Below are positions 11,679-21,796 of a stretch of 64,000 bases of DNA, in pieces (within the stretch, counting starts at the first letter, position 1; each line of letters begins with the position of its first letter). The stretch is from NCBI GenBank assembly GCA_019059635.1, contig JAGVRJ010000001.1:744001-808000 (forward strand), read 5' to 3'. The position numbers were made by a program, and so were the translations under genes. This DNA comes from Proales similis. Lineage: Eukaryota; Rotifera; Eurotatoria; Ploima; Proalidae. The notes below the pieces were generated by a model that saw nothing but the letters and a program-made list of their open reading frames with translations, ran no database searches and was not told the DNA's origin.

Positions 11679-12401
11679 TTAAGTTTGGCTTTTGAGGGAA
11701 AGTGTAAGGCCAGGAATGAGCTTATTAGACTCCACAGCCTTTTCAAGAAGTTCTGATGGTTCAAGCAAAAAATTATTAGCAAACAGTCTAAGATTTGTAT
11801 TAACAAGTTTTAACTTTTCTGCTGCAAATTCACAGCATTTTCCGACTGGCCATTTCAATGAGAAAAACATTGCTTTTTCTAATCCATGCTCTTCGGATTT
11901 GATTTGACAGTAAAATTTCAATGTCTCTGGGAGTCCCGAAGGTCCGATTGCATTTTTTTTCAGTTTCATAAACATCACTTTCTGAGCTAATCCAATATTT
12001 CTGTTACTGATGTTGGTTTTCATTTCAATTTTAGGGATTGGTTGTATTTTTTTTTCATTTAAGTTTCTGGATGTTTGACTATTTTCTAAAGCAGAACAAT
12101 CATGATCGGTCTGGTGACGATGCTTTAAACAGAAATGCGTTTTACAGCTCGGGCATTTTATCTCAGTTATTTCTTTCTGAGTGCATTTTTCCAGACTGCA
12201 ATCGAAATAATGATATGATACTTGGCTTTTTTCTTCGACTATACGGTTTTGATAACTTTCGCAGCTATGGTTCATAAATCCTGAATGATCTTTGCAGAAT
12301 GTCTTCGCACAGTGATTACATTTTACTGGAAGAAAGTCAAGCTGTTTACACTCAACAAAAGAACAATGAGCTCCGATGTTTAAACAATCATTGGGCTCCA
12401 T
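11679..12401 (-). CDS. ZFAND1: AN1-type zinc-finger protein ZFAND1 orthologue, single exon
   Basis: A single-exon frame of 240 residues starts at ATG 12401. Two AN1 zinc fingers occupy the first ~110 residues: HCSFVECKQLDFLPVKC...FCKDHSG and DCSLEKCTQKEITEIKCPSC...FCLKHRHQTDHDC. After a linker, a ubiquitin-like C-terminal half is recognisable by AMFFSLKWPVGKCCEFAAEKL. This order matches ZFAND1 (268 residues in human, Cuz1 in yeast), which recruits p97/VCP and proteasomes to arsenite-induced stress granules. The C-terminus is slightly shorter than in human. No intron is needed, unusual for this locus. Confidence 0.88.
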   Translation of the reverse strand: MEPNDCLNIGAHCSFVECKQLDFLPVKCNHCAKTFCKDHSGFMNHSCESYQNRIVEEKSQVSYHYFDCSLEKCTQKEITEIKCPSCKTHFCLKHRHQTDHDCSALENSQTSRNLNEKKIQPIPKIEMKTNISNRNIGLAQKVMFMKLKKNAIGPSGLPETLKFYCQIKSEEHGLEKAMFFSLKWPVGKCCEFAAEKLKLVNTNLRLFANNFLLEPSELLEKAVESNKLIPGLTLSLKSQT

Positions 12402-12898
12402 TTGAAAAGTCGAAATTAGTCGAAATAACCTTTCGATTTGATTATCTTAAATACAACTATCACAATTTAATTAGCAATTCAATTTAGAATTTTTTGAAAA
12501 AAAATCATTCATGAATATGGTTGGCTATCAGGGAAAATTGTGTCATTATGGCAAAATATTGCTGTTTCAAAACAATCAGTACGTAAACTTGTTTTTGTTC
12601 TTACATTTATAATTTTTGTCAAAAACTTTCTGGAATCGCTCAAGTGAGTAGAAGCAGAGGGTTCAGAAATTTTTTTGCTCAGAAAAGCACATTAAAAACA
12701 ATTTTCTTATCTTAATTAGTTTGGCTTAGCTTTTTTCAAATTTAAAATTAGCCAATTAAATCGTAAAATCTATCTACTCATATTGATATGTCAGTAACTT
12801 AAGCAAAAACATCGTTCTATGTCTTAAAGGCGTTTTAAGCATGAGTGATCACTTATTTAAGACGGTTTCAAATAAAACATGATTTAAACATAGATAAA
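12402..12898. promoter_or_regulatory. Divergent intergenic region ZFAND1 / DBH-like gene
   Basis: These 497 AT-rich bases lie between divergent start codons and must hold both promoters. No motif was recognised with confidence. Confidence 0.4.
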
Positions 12899-15236
12899 AT
12901 GAATTCAAAAAGCAATCTTCTTTACTTGTTTTTTTTATTTTATCTTATTTGGTTAGTTGCAGCTCAATCAGAGACATTTGAAAACTCGATCGAAATCGTT
13001 TCTACATCAATTTATACACTATATTGGAACTACACAGATTCGAATATCACGGCCGAAATTGTGGTTCAAACTTATGGATGGGTATCTTTCGGCATTACCT
13101 ACAAGGGTGGATTAGAACGCTCAGATTTATTTATCGCCTGGGTCAGTGGAACCGACACAAAGCTAATTGATTGTCATTACTCCAATGGCAAAGTAATTCC
13201 CGATACACGGGCAAACTGGCAGCTTCTAGACTCTTCCGAAATTGACGGATTCACGAGTATCAAATTTACGAGAGAGATATTGCTTACTGATGATGACCCA
13301 GACCATGATATAAATATTGTCGTCGGGACGCCTTATATAAGTTACGCTTGGGGCACGGTGGATCCTATTAGGAATATCAATTATGAGCAAGCGAATCGTG
13401 GAGTCGTACCGATTCCACTGATATCGGCTCTCAAAAGACAAGCTCGCCAGCTAAGCAATTTATTTACTTTTACTTACTCGAGCCAAATAACTTTACCAAA
13501 CGATAAAAAATATTATTTCCACTGCTCACCATATACTCTTCCTGCCAGCACGTTATCAACAAGTCTTCACTTAATCCAGGTAGGAGTTGAAATGAGACTA
13601 TTCTCAATTAGGTCCGAATTTTATTGTTATTTTAAGTACGCTCTCACAATTCCAGAAGGAAATGAACAGTATTTATTTGATATGAAGCTATTTATATGTC
13701 CAAGTTTACTTGATACAAGTACTCTTCCAACAAGCAGTGAATGCGACCCATTTGGAAATGATTCCACTAGCACGACTTGGCAAACAACCCTTCAAAGCAC
13801 CTGTTACATTTTAGCTCTTCTCTGGGCTAAAGGGAGTCCAACCGTAATGATTTTATAATTAAAAAATCATTCATTTTAAATCATCCTTTTTTGATTTTTT
13901 TTTAAATGTTTATCAGACAATTCAGTTTCCGGAAACTGCTGGTTATCCCTTAGGTCGAGGAATAGGTTCTGAATTCGACACATTTATAGTCCAGATGCAT
14001 TATGTTAATGAAGAACTTGATGAGGATATACAAGATACAACTATATTAGCCTTAACGGCCAGCTCTGATCTGAGGGAATATGACATTGGAACTTTAACGG
14101 TTGGCAGTACAGCATCTTGGCAATCGATCGCTCTGGTTCCTAATACTCCTCTTATGGATACATTTCATTATTGCTTTACAGACTGCATGAATGTAATGGT
14201 TTTAAAAAGCTTAAGTGAAATCAAATCTGAAAGTTTATTTTTAGCAAATGATTAGCTCCCAGTCATTTAATCCCGAGAATCTCATGGTCGTTATCGCAAG
14301 CTATCCACATACATACAGCAAAGGTAAAATCGTTATTAACTAATTGGTAGCACAAAATAAAATATACTCCCAGGAGTGACCGTTGAGTCTGTGTTGGTTA
14401 GAAACGGGAGAGAGCTAAGATATATAGGAGAAAATCGATATTTTGACAGCGATCATCAGTATCTTCTCTACCTCAACGAATCAATCACCATTCAAATGGT
14501 AAAAGCTGAAACAGTTTAAGCTAAAAAATGATCAAAACTTAATTTATCTTATATAGAATGATGCAATAGTTACTAAATGTGGATTCAATACAACGAGTGA
14601 AACCTCATTTTTATTTGTAAAAAAATTTCCTTTCAGCAATCTTATTTTTGACTTTTCATTATTTTGACTTTCACTAGGGTGGCTATAACGCTCTCTGTCT
14701 TAATGTTCTTTACTACTATCCCTACAACACGAATTTTTTTGAGTGCAGATCTGCACCTTCATTGTCGGCTTGGAACGATTTACTTATTAATCTTAAAGAG
14801 TGCGTTTGTCGTTTGGAATTCAAAAAAAAACATCTAAATTTTAACAATTGTTTAGGAATAATTATATAAGCTTGGTTGATACGGACAATTTTACTTCTTT
14901 CTTGGAAGCATCGACAACAAATGCTGTTGAGCTTCTTTCTTCTATATCACCTGTTAATGGTTATATTCGTCAAAAATTCTGGGATTTCTATAGGCAATCT
15001 AGCCATACTCAAATATGCAACCAAAATTCTGTAAGTGATGCGAGGATAAGAAGCCAGCTAATTTATAGAAGCTTATCTTGTTTTTTGGTTTTGAAGGAGA
15101 GTGGAGTAAAAGAAACGTTGACGCCCACAGCCTACATTATAGACAGGGACACCGAAATTCAAATAGACGCTGGATTTGCGCTAACGGCCGAATTGAATCT
15201 AGAAATTCTGTTGATAGCCTTTTGGAGCATATATAG
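12899..15236 (+). CDS. DOMON plus copper type II monooxygenase-like protein (DBH/MOXD family), copper sites degenerate
   Basis: Exons are 12899-13579, 13637-13843, 13917-14192, 14263-14323, 14374-14498, 14557-14616, 14678-14799, 14856-15030 and 15069-15236, giving 624 residues; DBH and MOXD1 are about 600-615. A signal peptide (LLYLFFLFYLIWLVAA) leads into a DOMON domain (YGWVSFGI, ERSDLFIAWV, SYAWG), then both halves of the monooxygenase core. The family backbone is clear (YYFHC, IPEGNE, FPETAGYPLG, VLVRNGREL, CGFNTT, YYYP, and FEGEW after the last intron). Active enzymes bind copper through a His-His pair, a third His, a His-x-His pair and a Met. Here the pair is F241-D242, the third His is kept (H324), the HxH is H404-T-Y406, and the Met loop after GG (471-477) is deleted. 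I infer a secreted non-enzymatic paralogue. The ATG at 12899 is preferred over an upstream GTG because it gives a clean signal peptide. Confidence 0.88.
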
Positions 15237-15953
15237 CACCGATGTCTGTTTTGTTGATTTTCTTATTATTTAGAAATCAGAACTGAATAATCATTTAGAT
15301 GGTTTCAAGACTAGCTGGATTGCATTTTTTCTCCAGAAAGTTGACTTTTTAATTATCCTTTTGCGCTGTTCAATAGAATACTTAAAAAATCTGGCAAAAA
15401 CACTCGTTTTATCTGGAATTTTACAGAAAATTATGTATTTTTATTGGGATAAATCTTAAATACTTAATTCAAAAGGCATTGAGATCAGATTCAAACTAAG
15501 GTTCACTTAAAACATCGAATGATTTGCTCAATCGGATGTTTTCTTCTTGGCATTAGACTTTCAAATAAGTACTTGTCTCTTTTAATAAAAAACGCTAAAA
15601 AAGACTACATCCAACCCAAAATTTAAATTCGCCCCACCGAAACTGATTTATCTATTTACTACAGGTACAAATGAAAGCTTCTCTACTCCTAGAAGTGAAC
15701 CAATCTTTGTTTAAGGTTTTTCATGGAATCGTACAGTTCGTATTTAGAATTCGTTTATGATTTTTGGCATGAATTTCTTTTCCCAATTGCCAAAATAGAT
15801 TTTAGATTTTTTTTTGTTTATTTCGACCAGCTTCTGATGCAATACATAGTGGCGAGTGAATGTTCGAAAACACTAAAGGTTTTAATCGGGTCTATTTTTC
15901 TTGGAGGCTCAGTCAATTTAAAGAAATAAAGTATTGCCTTTGTCCTTTCTTCA
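15237..15953. other. Intergenic stretch between DBH-like gene and COX5B 3' end
   Basis: These 717 AT-rich bases lie between convergent genes. A plus-strand open frame at 15723-15929 (68 codons, hydrophobic) is present, but it has no recognisable domain and no convincing start context. Otherwise I see nothing. Confidence 0.35.
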
Positions 15954-16515
15954 TCAATGATGGGCGTTCTTTTCCAAATGAAGACCAAAATCACTTAGAT
16001 CCGGCAACTCGCGTTCGACACACTTAAACCAATGGCCACATTCGCACCGTTTGGTTTCGCCCTTAGCAATCCACATAAAACTGATGCTATGAGCATCCAT
16101 GTCACAAACGCATGCAACCATTCGCTGCTCCTCGAGTGTTTGAACCACATTTGGATCCGCAGCAGAGCTGATTGCCTTTCGTTTGACTGGTTCCATATCG
16201 TACGGATCGTCATAACCCTTAGCCTTCATTGCGATCTCAAAGCGTTCGGCACCATATAACACATCCCAAGGATTTGCCAAATCTGTTTTTGGTAATTTGC
16301 AGAACAATTACAACACATTGAAATTTAATCAAAATCTTACAAGTCTCTTTGGGGTCTGCGGCCGGATCGATTTCACCTTTAACGGGGGTGTCAAGACCAC
16401 CTTTTACTGGAGCGTCCGATTTTAGCCGTTTTTGCGCCAACAACGTGGCACTTACTCGGCTCATCTGTTGATTCAACGAAAGCAGGCTTCTGAAAGGCTT
16501 GATCAAGTTTGCCAT
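15954..16515 (-). CDS. COX5B: Cytochrome c oxidase subunit 5B, mitochondrial
   Basis: Exons are 16515-16341 and 16282-15954, giving 167 residues. The N-terminus is basic and Ser/Leu-rich (FRSLLSLNQQMSRVSATLL), as expected for a mitochondrial presequence. The mature part has the COX5B core: NPWDVLYGAERFEIAMKAKG, then DPNVVQTLEEQRMVACVCD and the zinc site with cysteines in CVC and RCECGHWF. The C-x-C second half, instead of C-x2-C, is as I remember it from protostome sequences. The subunit faces the matrix in complex IV. The phase-1 intron of 58 nt restores the frame exactly. It is arranged head to head with TSFM. Confidence 0.93.
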
Positions 16516-16795
16516 ATCTATAACTTTTAAGGAAAGACCTGAGAAAAGCAAGCTCTGATTGGTGAAGAAAAAAGCGTATGGTGGTTTCTTCATGCCTTTT
16601 AAAACGAAATGAGAGAAAAACGAGCCGTTCGCTACTAGTTAAAATTATGTTTGGCGTTCTGATGCAAATTGCAGTCGTATCGCGTCTATAATATCTTAAC
16701 TCCTTTTCGATTTTTCTCATCAAATCAAACTTTCCAAACGTCGGAACATTATTCTTCATGATTATTTTGTAATCAAGGCATACGAGTATCAAAGC
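16516..16795. promoter_or_regulatory. Shared 280-bp head-to-head promoter region of COX5B and TSFM
   Basis: Only 280 bp separate the start codons of two nuclear genes for mitochondrial proteins transcribed in opposite directions, so their core promoters must lie together. No TATA box or named element was identified. Confidence 0.5.
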
Positions 16796-17949
16796 ATGTT
16801 TGGCCGAATTTCTCACCGATTGGCTCATCTTCGAAAAGATTGCCTACAACTTACTAGTACCAGAAATTTAACGGACCAGGGCTCAAAGTCGGCCTTATTT
16901 CAACTCAGAAAAAATACTGGCTATGCTTTAAACAAATGCAAGGATGCACTGGAAAAATACAACGGAAATGTAGAAGACGCTGCTAAATGGCTGGCCGAAC
17001 AAGCACAAAAAGAGGGTTGGGCCAAGGCAGAGAAATTGAGAGGTCGGAAAACCTTTCAGGGGACACTTGTTTTCTGTGGAGACAAGGTCAGAAGAATGGC
17101 CTCTATAATTGAAGTAAGACGAAACTAAGCATCAATCACGTTTAGTTTTTGATTCATTTAATATAGGTAAATTGTGAAACTGACTTTGTTGCCAAGAATG
17201 AAAAGTTTCTAAACCTTTCGTCCTTTCTTGCGCTATCTGTCTTAAGAGGAACAGATGATTCCAATTCAAAAGTAATCCAATTTTTTTTTTATTCTTCCTA
17301 TGATTCAATTAAGCCTTGTATTAAGAAACTTTTGTATGAAGATGACTTGAAAACGATCAAAATTTTTAATAGTAATGCAAAAACTATTGGAGACGAGCTG
17401 GCCTTAGCCATAGGAAAGATCGGAGAGAATATGTCCGTTAGACGAGCGATTGTTATGAAAGCTGAAGAAAATCAAACTTTGGGGTGGTACATGCATGGGT
17501 CAAGTAAATTTTTTGAATTCAACAAGTTTTGATTCTATTTTTATATTATGATCTTTTTTGAAGTATCGCAGCCAATTAACGAATGCCATTTCGGACGATA
17601 TGGTGCTATCACTAATGTTAGCTGCGGCCCCAATAGTGATTTTAAGGTTCTAATAACGCCTTTTTATAAAATTAATTTTTATTGATTTCTTTTCCAAAAG
17701 CCATTCGATATTGGTCGCCAACTTTCTCAGCATATTGTCGGCATGAAACCTCTTAAGATGGGCGAACTTTCCATTGCTAATGAAGAACGAAATAAGGAAA
17801 TAGCAATCGACGAGAACGAGACTCGCCTCCTCTTTCAAGAGTATTTGATGAAACCAAATATGCGAGTGATCGACTTTTTACAAGAGAATGATGCCTCAGT
17901 CAATGATTTTGTTAGATTCGAATGTGGAGAGCCTATTGAAAATGACTAA
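16796..17949 (+). CDS. TSFM: Mitochondrial translation elongation factor Ts
   Basis: Exons are 16796-17113, 17167-17271, 17314-17503, 17564-17646 and 17701-17949, giving 314 residues; human TSFM has 325. The order is a presequence, then the N-terminal UBA-like domain (LRKNTGYALNKCKDAL, EDAAKWL), the EF-Tu contact motif VNCETDFVAKN rebuilt across the first intron, the core (ELALAIGKIGENM), and the C-terminal part (GRQLSQHIVGMKP, DFVRFECGE). EF-Ts recycles mitochondrial EF-Tu by exchanging GDP for GTP. All introns are 42-60 nt and three of the four acceptors end in AAG. AATAAA follows the stop at 17966-17971. Confidence 0.95.
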
Positions 17950-17965
17950 CTTCCTTATATCATTC

Positions 17966-17971
17966 AATAAA
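17966..17971 (+). terminator. Polyadenylation signal of TSFM
   Basis: AATAAA lies 16 nt after the TSFM stop codon. Confidence 0.6.
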
Positions 17972-18027
17972 GCTTAAAAACTCTCAAAACATAATTGATA
18001 TTGCTTAAAAGCAATTTCGGTGGAGAC

Positions 18028-18033
18028 TTTATT
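18028..18033 (-). terminator. Polyadenylation signal of KIF23
   Basis: TTTATT (AATAAA on the minus strand) lies 91 nt beyond the KIF23 stop. The two convergent genes TSFM and KIF23 are only 175 bp apart stop to stop. Confidence 0.5.
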
Positions 18034-18124
18034 TTAGACATTAAAATACAAAATGGCAAAATTAAATTCCAAGAAGTATTAAGTATTAAGTTCAAAATCT
18101 TTTTTCGGAGCAATTTTGAATCAA

Positions 18125-20727
18125 CTATTTCCATCTGGTTTGAGAATTATAAAATGGGCTATTAGAAACTAAGTTTTGATTTCCTTTTATCCTGAGGGTT
18201 TCAACGTCAGTGAAAACCACATTTGCACCTCCTGTTGGAGATTTGAGGACTTTTCCTTTGATGAGATTGGTAACAATTTCTCCGTATTCATCTTGCTGCT
18301 GATGAGTTAATAGGTAGCGAGATGCTTTTTTTGTATGGTCTAGCTCTACACGGCTAACACATTTCTTTCGTCTTAGTTTCGGTTGCATAACGGTTTCTAT
18401 TTCTGAAGTAAACCTGGGCTTATGATCGAGCCAAACATCGGCAGAACGTGAACGACGCTGTCGGTTGCGGTGATTTGCAACCGGAACTCCATTTTGAAAG
18501 AGAGAAGGCTTTTTTTCATTGGATGAGTTCAAAGGAGAACGAAGGCTTCCAAATTTCACAGAGTTTGAAGAGGGTGTTTCATAAGACCAAGTGACTGGCT
18601 CTTTGTCAACTATTTCTCGGGTCTCAATTCGATTTTCAGTTTTTAAAACATATTGAAGGCCGTTTTTATCCGAATTTAGAGTTTTTTGCAGCATCTCGTG
18701 AGGTTGATCGACGACTTCTTGTTTTAACTCGGACCGTTTTAAATAAATAAAACTATTCAAGTTTTGTTTTTCATTATCAGTATTGTGTTCCAGATTTTCC
18801 TTAATATTAGATTCTTACTTGCTCTTTTCAATTCTTGATCGTTTTTGCGGCTCATTCGAAATAAGAATTCCACTGTATAGCTCCTTGCAAAGTGTTTCCA
18901 ATTCCTAATTTATCTTAAAGTATTTGGAAGCAAAGAACCAAAAAACAAAAAGTTTTATTACCACAACTAATGCATGCCTCTTAGCCTGATAGCGTTCGAG
19001 ATAACTAACCAGATTTTTTATCGTTTGGTCATCATCCGCTGACAAAACTTCTACTACTGGTGGGGCCTCTTCTAAAATGCCGACTTCGACTCTAAAGATT
19101 GTAGAAATTTAGAAATATACAAGAATATAGAGTGTAGATATAAGGTCAAATAAAAGTTTTAAGATTCTTACTGCTGGAGAATATTTCTAGTATGAGTGAG
19201 CCACGAAGGATCAAATGATTCAATTTCATTTTTATTCTCATCAACCAGCTTGACAGGATCTTCTTTTCTACTTTCTATCACCACTCCTTTGGCAACCTCG
19301 CTAAATTTTAGAACGCTCTATTTCTAAACCTTAGATATGTTGACGCTCTCAATAATTTAAACATTTACAATCGTTTCATCAAAATCTCTGACAGACGGGT
19401 TTATGCAAAGAATCATTTTAATAAGACCATCTCCTTCAAAGTAGTTTTTGAATAGCAAAGTAAGCTTTGAGTCTCTGTACGGAATGAACTGAAAAACCTA
19501 AGAAAGGGCATTTAACAATATTTTTATGTTTTAAACTCACGCGCTTTTGAGAATGATTCCAGTTCTCTCTGAGCATTTCTATGCAATTCCGAAGAGCCAT
19601 CAAGGATGAATTGATGCTACCCGCTTCCTTTAGTCTTGAGCCAGTATTTTTTGTTCGCTTGGATCGCTCACTTCCTGCAAGGTCCACAAGGGATAGCTGG
19701 CTCACAATAATTTTCTCGTTTAAGGATTCTTGGTTTTGTGAGTGAAGAAACTTGCGATCAATTTGAACCAAGCGTATGTTGAAAATGCTGTGAGAGCGTG
19801 AAGATTCGGAATTAAGCTCTGTACAAGCAACAACGCGCCTTTTTTGCGCTATTTGCATTAGCTCAAACGCTTCCGAGCAAGATTTGACCTCGATCTCGGT
19901 AAGATCTTTAACAAACATTCGCCCTTGAGAATCTTCTTTAACGCATTTAGCTTCTTTTGATTCTTCGAATCGCCTTTTCTTATCAATTAAATAAATGATT
20001 AGGATGTTGCACCCTTAAGTTTGGCTACCTTTTAGGATTAGGGTTAGGTATATTCTCAAACAGATCATAGATGTAATTATTGTATATTTCTGCAGAGCTC
20101 ATAAAAACAGCAAAAATTCGCCCTTTTTTTTCATTAAGCCGATAATAAGCATTCGGAATGTGTCCAATTATTGATGTTGTGAAGGAGTTTTGCCCATTAG
20201 GTTTGAAAAACTTTTAAATATTTTTAAATAAAGTATATATGTTAAGCACAATCGGTTTTTAATTACGCCACGATGAGACTGCTGGTAAGCAATGCTGTTA
20301 AATAAAGACTCGATTGCCAATTGAAATATTCCAAGTTCTTTCTGGTTACCTAGCATACTGTAGGTTTTACCGGAGCCAGTTACGCCGTATGTAAACAATA
20401 GACCATTTTTTCCTTCGATCAAATTTTGGGTCAAAGGTGCGGCTACCTTTTGGTATATTTCACGTTGTTTGGATTTGTCATCAAAAACTTGATCAAATGT
20501 ATATGTAAGCTGTCGAACTTGGGCATTACGGGTATAATTGAAGCACTAAGAAAATTTCATCAGACGATGTGGCTGAAATCAAAGAAAAAGGTTCACAAAA
20601 AAAGGCAAACCTCTGGAACTTGTAACAACAAGTGCTTTTCATCTAACCGCTTGACAACCAATGATTCTCTTTGATCGCCCACAGGCCTGAGACGACAGAA
20701 AACTTCGACTGGCTCACACCGCATCAT
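18125..20727 (-). CDS. KIF23: Kinesin-6 MKLP1 / ZEN-4 / pavarotti, centralspindlin motor
   Basis: Exons are 20727-20611, 20545-20267, 20210-20029, 19973-19541, 19497-19369, 19317-19172, 19091-18962, 18904-18819 and 18752-18125, giving 709 residues (human isoforms 856-960). The motor domain begins PVEVFCRLRP and has a P-loop GVTGSGKT (about residues 93-100), EIYNNYIYDL, switch I NSESSRSH, switch II DLAGSER and IPYRDSKLT. The neck and a shortened coiled coil follow. The tail has RRSRSADVWLDHKP, equivalent to the Aurora B/14-3-3 site of MKLP1, then the Arf6-binding region (YLLTHQ, GEIV, FTDVETL). With a RhoGAP partner, MKLP1 bundles midzone microtubules in cytokinesis. The protein is short mainly in the stalk. 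Only 115 bp separate its start from the stop of the next upstream gene. Confidence 0.94.
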
Positions 20728-20785
20728 TTTTAATTTTAGCTTAAGCCCGTCTCGATACAATCGGTTTTTGCTTCAAAGTAGCGAA

Positions 20786-20793
20786 TATTTATA
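20786..20793 (-). promoter_or_regulatory. TATA-like element upstream of KIF23
   Basis: TATAAATA is read on the minus strand about 60 nt upstream of the KIF23 ATG, inside the 115-bp spacer. In AT-rich DNA this could be chance. Confidence 0.25.
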
Positions 20794-20842
20794 AAAGATG
20801 AACAGCATGAATTCAAAACAATATCGACAGAAAAATTACACT

Positions 20843-21796
20843 TTATTTTGAACTGCCAAGAAAAACGTGCAAATCTTTGGAAATGTGAACAAAGTCTTCC
20901 ATAAGACAGGAAAGAACCGTAAAAGTGGCTTTTAATGAAGGATGAAGCTTATAAAATTGTTGCATTGCTGGTATCTCATTAAAAGTTTTCAAAGAGTTAC
21001 TCAGAATCAAATTACTGATCAACTCTATCAGTATATTCTTCCATTCTTGACTTTGAAACAGAAACTGCTTTCCAATTTGAGTTTCTTTGATTCTATTGAA
21101 CAACAACAGGGTATTTGATTTGCTTTTCTTTAAAAGCATATAAACAGAATCTGAGCTCAGTTCCAGCTGATGAATGTAAAAGTAGACCTCTGCAGTGACG
21201 ATACTTAAATTTAGTAAGATTTCTACCCCACGAATGTTGAGCCATTCGCCCATAAGGCTGCTAACAAATATTATTTCTTTTAATCGTGAGCGGAAAATTT
21301 GAGCCTTCATATCAATAATTTTTGAATCGAATGGTTTCAAAGCAAACACAAAAGCTTGAGCCTCATTTTTCGGTAAATTTTTGTAAATAGTCTCTAAAAG
21401 ATCGACAAGTTTACATTTATCATTTACATCAATAGTAATTGATTGTTTCTCAAGCTGTGAGCTTAACTCAATAGGGTTTTTTATTTGAAAAGTTAAAGCC
21501 GTCTTTTTTGCTGCTTCTAATTTTTTTATCAAATCTTGTTCAATTTTATCGGTATCCTGATTGGTTATGATTATGAAAATATCATAATTCTGCAAATCTG
21601 ATCTATTTAAAGCTTCGTTCGATCTGCCAAGCGAGATAAATTTGATTTGATTGAATTCTAAACTACTGGTTTGATTTTCATTGAAAAATTTTCCGGCAAT
21701 AAGTTTGAGAAAAGATTCTGAATAAGCTCCAGCTAAAGCAATATTCAGCTTAACTTTTTTCCATTTATCAAGACAATCATAATTTTTTATAATCAT
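20843..21796 (-). CDS. Uncharacterised protein, possibly a degenerate IRG-like GTPase
   Basis: A single-exon frame of 317 residues starts at ATG 21796. I do not recognise it firmly. The layout suggests a dynamin/IRG-like GTPase: KLNIALAGAYSESFLKL sits where a P-loop strand and loop would be, DIFIIITNQD resembles the hydrophobic strand before switch regions, and a later helix-rich part (LNIRGVEILLNLSIVTAEV, then YFYIHQLELSSDSVYML) resembles the conserved C-terminal segment of immunity-related GTPases. The glycines and the Lys-Ser/Thr of a working P-loop are missing (GAYSESF), so nucleotide binding is doubtful. It lies in tandem with and immediately upstream of KIF23 on the same strand. A lineage-specific protein of other origin is equally possible. 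Confidence 0.55.
   Translation of the reverse strand: MIIKNYDCLDKWKKVKLNIALAGAYSESFLKLIAGKFFNENQTSSLEFNQIKFISLGRSNEALNRSDLQNYDIFIIITNQDTDKIEQDLIKKLEAAKKTALTFQIKNPIELSSQLEKQSITIDVNDKCKLVDLLETIYKNLPKNEAQAFVFALKPFDSKIIDMKAQIFRSRLKEIIFVSSLMGEWLNIRGVEILLNLSIVTAEVYFYIHQLELSSDSVYMLLKKSKSNTLLLFNRIKETQIGKQFLFQSQEWKNILIELISNLILSNSLKTFNEIPAMQQFYKLHPSLKATFTVLSCLMEDFVHISKDLHVFLGSSK

Noticed and set aside
13580-13636. Stop-free 57-nt segment that could be coding in the DBH-like gene
   Set aside because: It has GT-AG ends, and removing it restores the conserved spacing before IPEGNE, so it is an intron without stops.
15723-15929. 68-codon hydrophobic plus-strand frame between DBH-like gene and COX5B
   Set aside because: No recognisable motif, no splice partners, and it lies where the COX5B 3' UTR is expected.
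20690-20727. Apparent frameshift at the KIF23 N-terminus
   Set aside because: On re-reading, the run contains four T bases, and the frame from ATG 20727 runs straight into the kinesin start PVEVFCRLRP.
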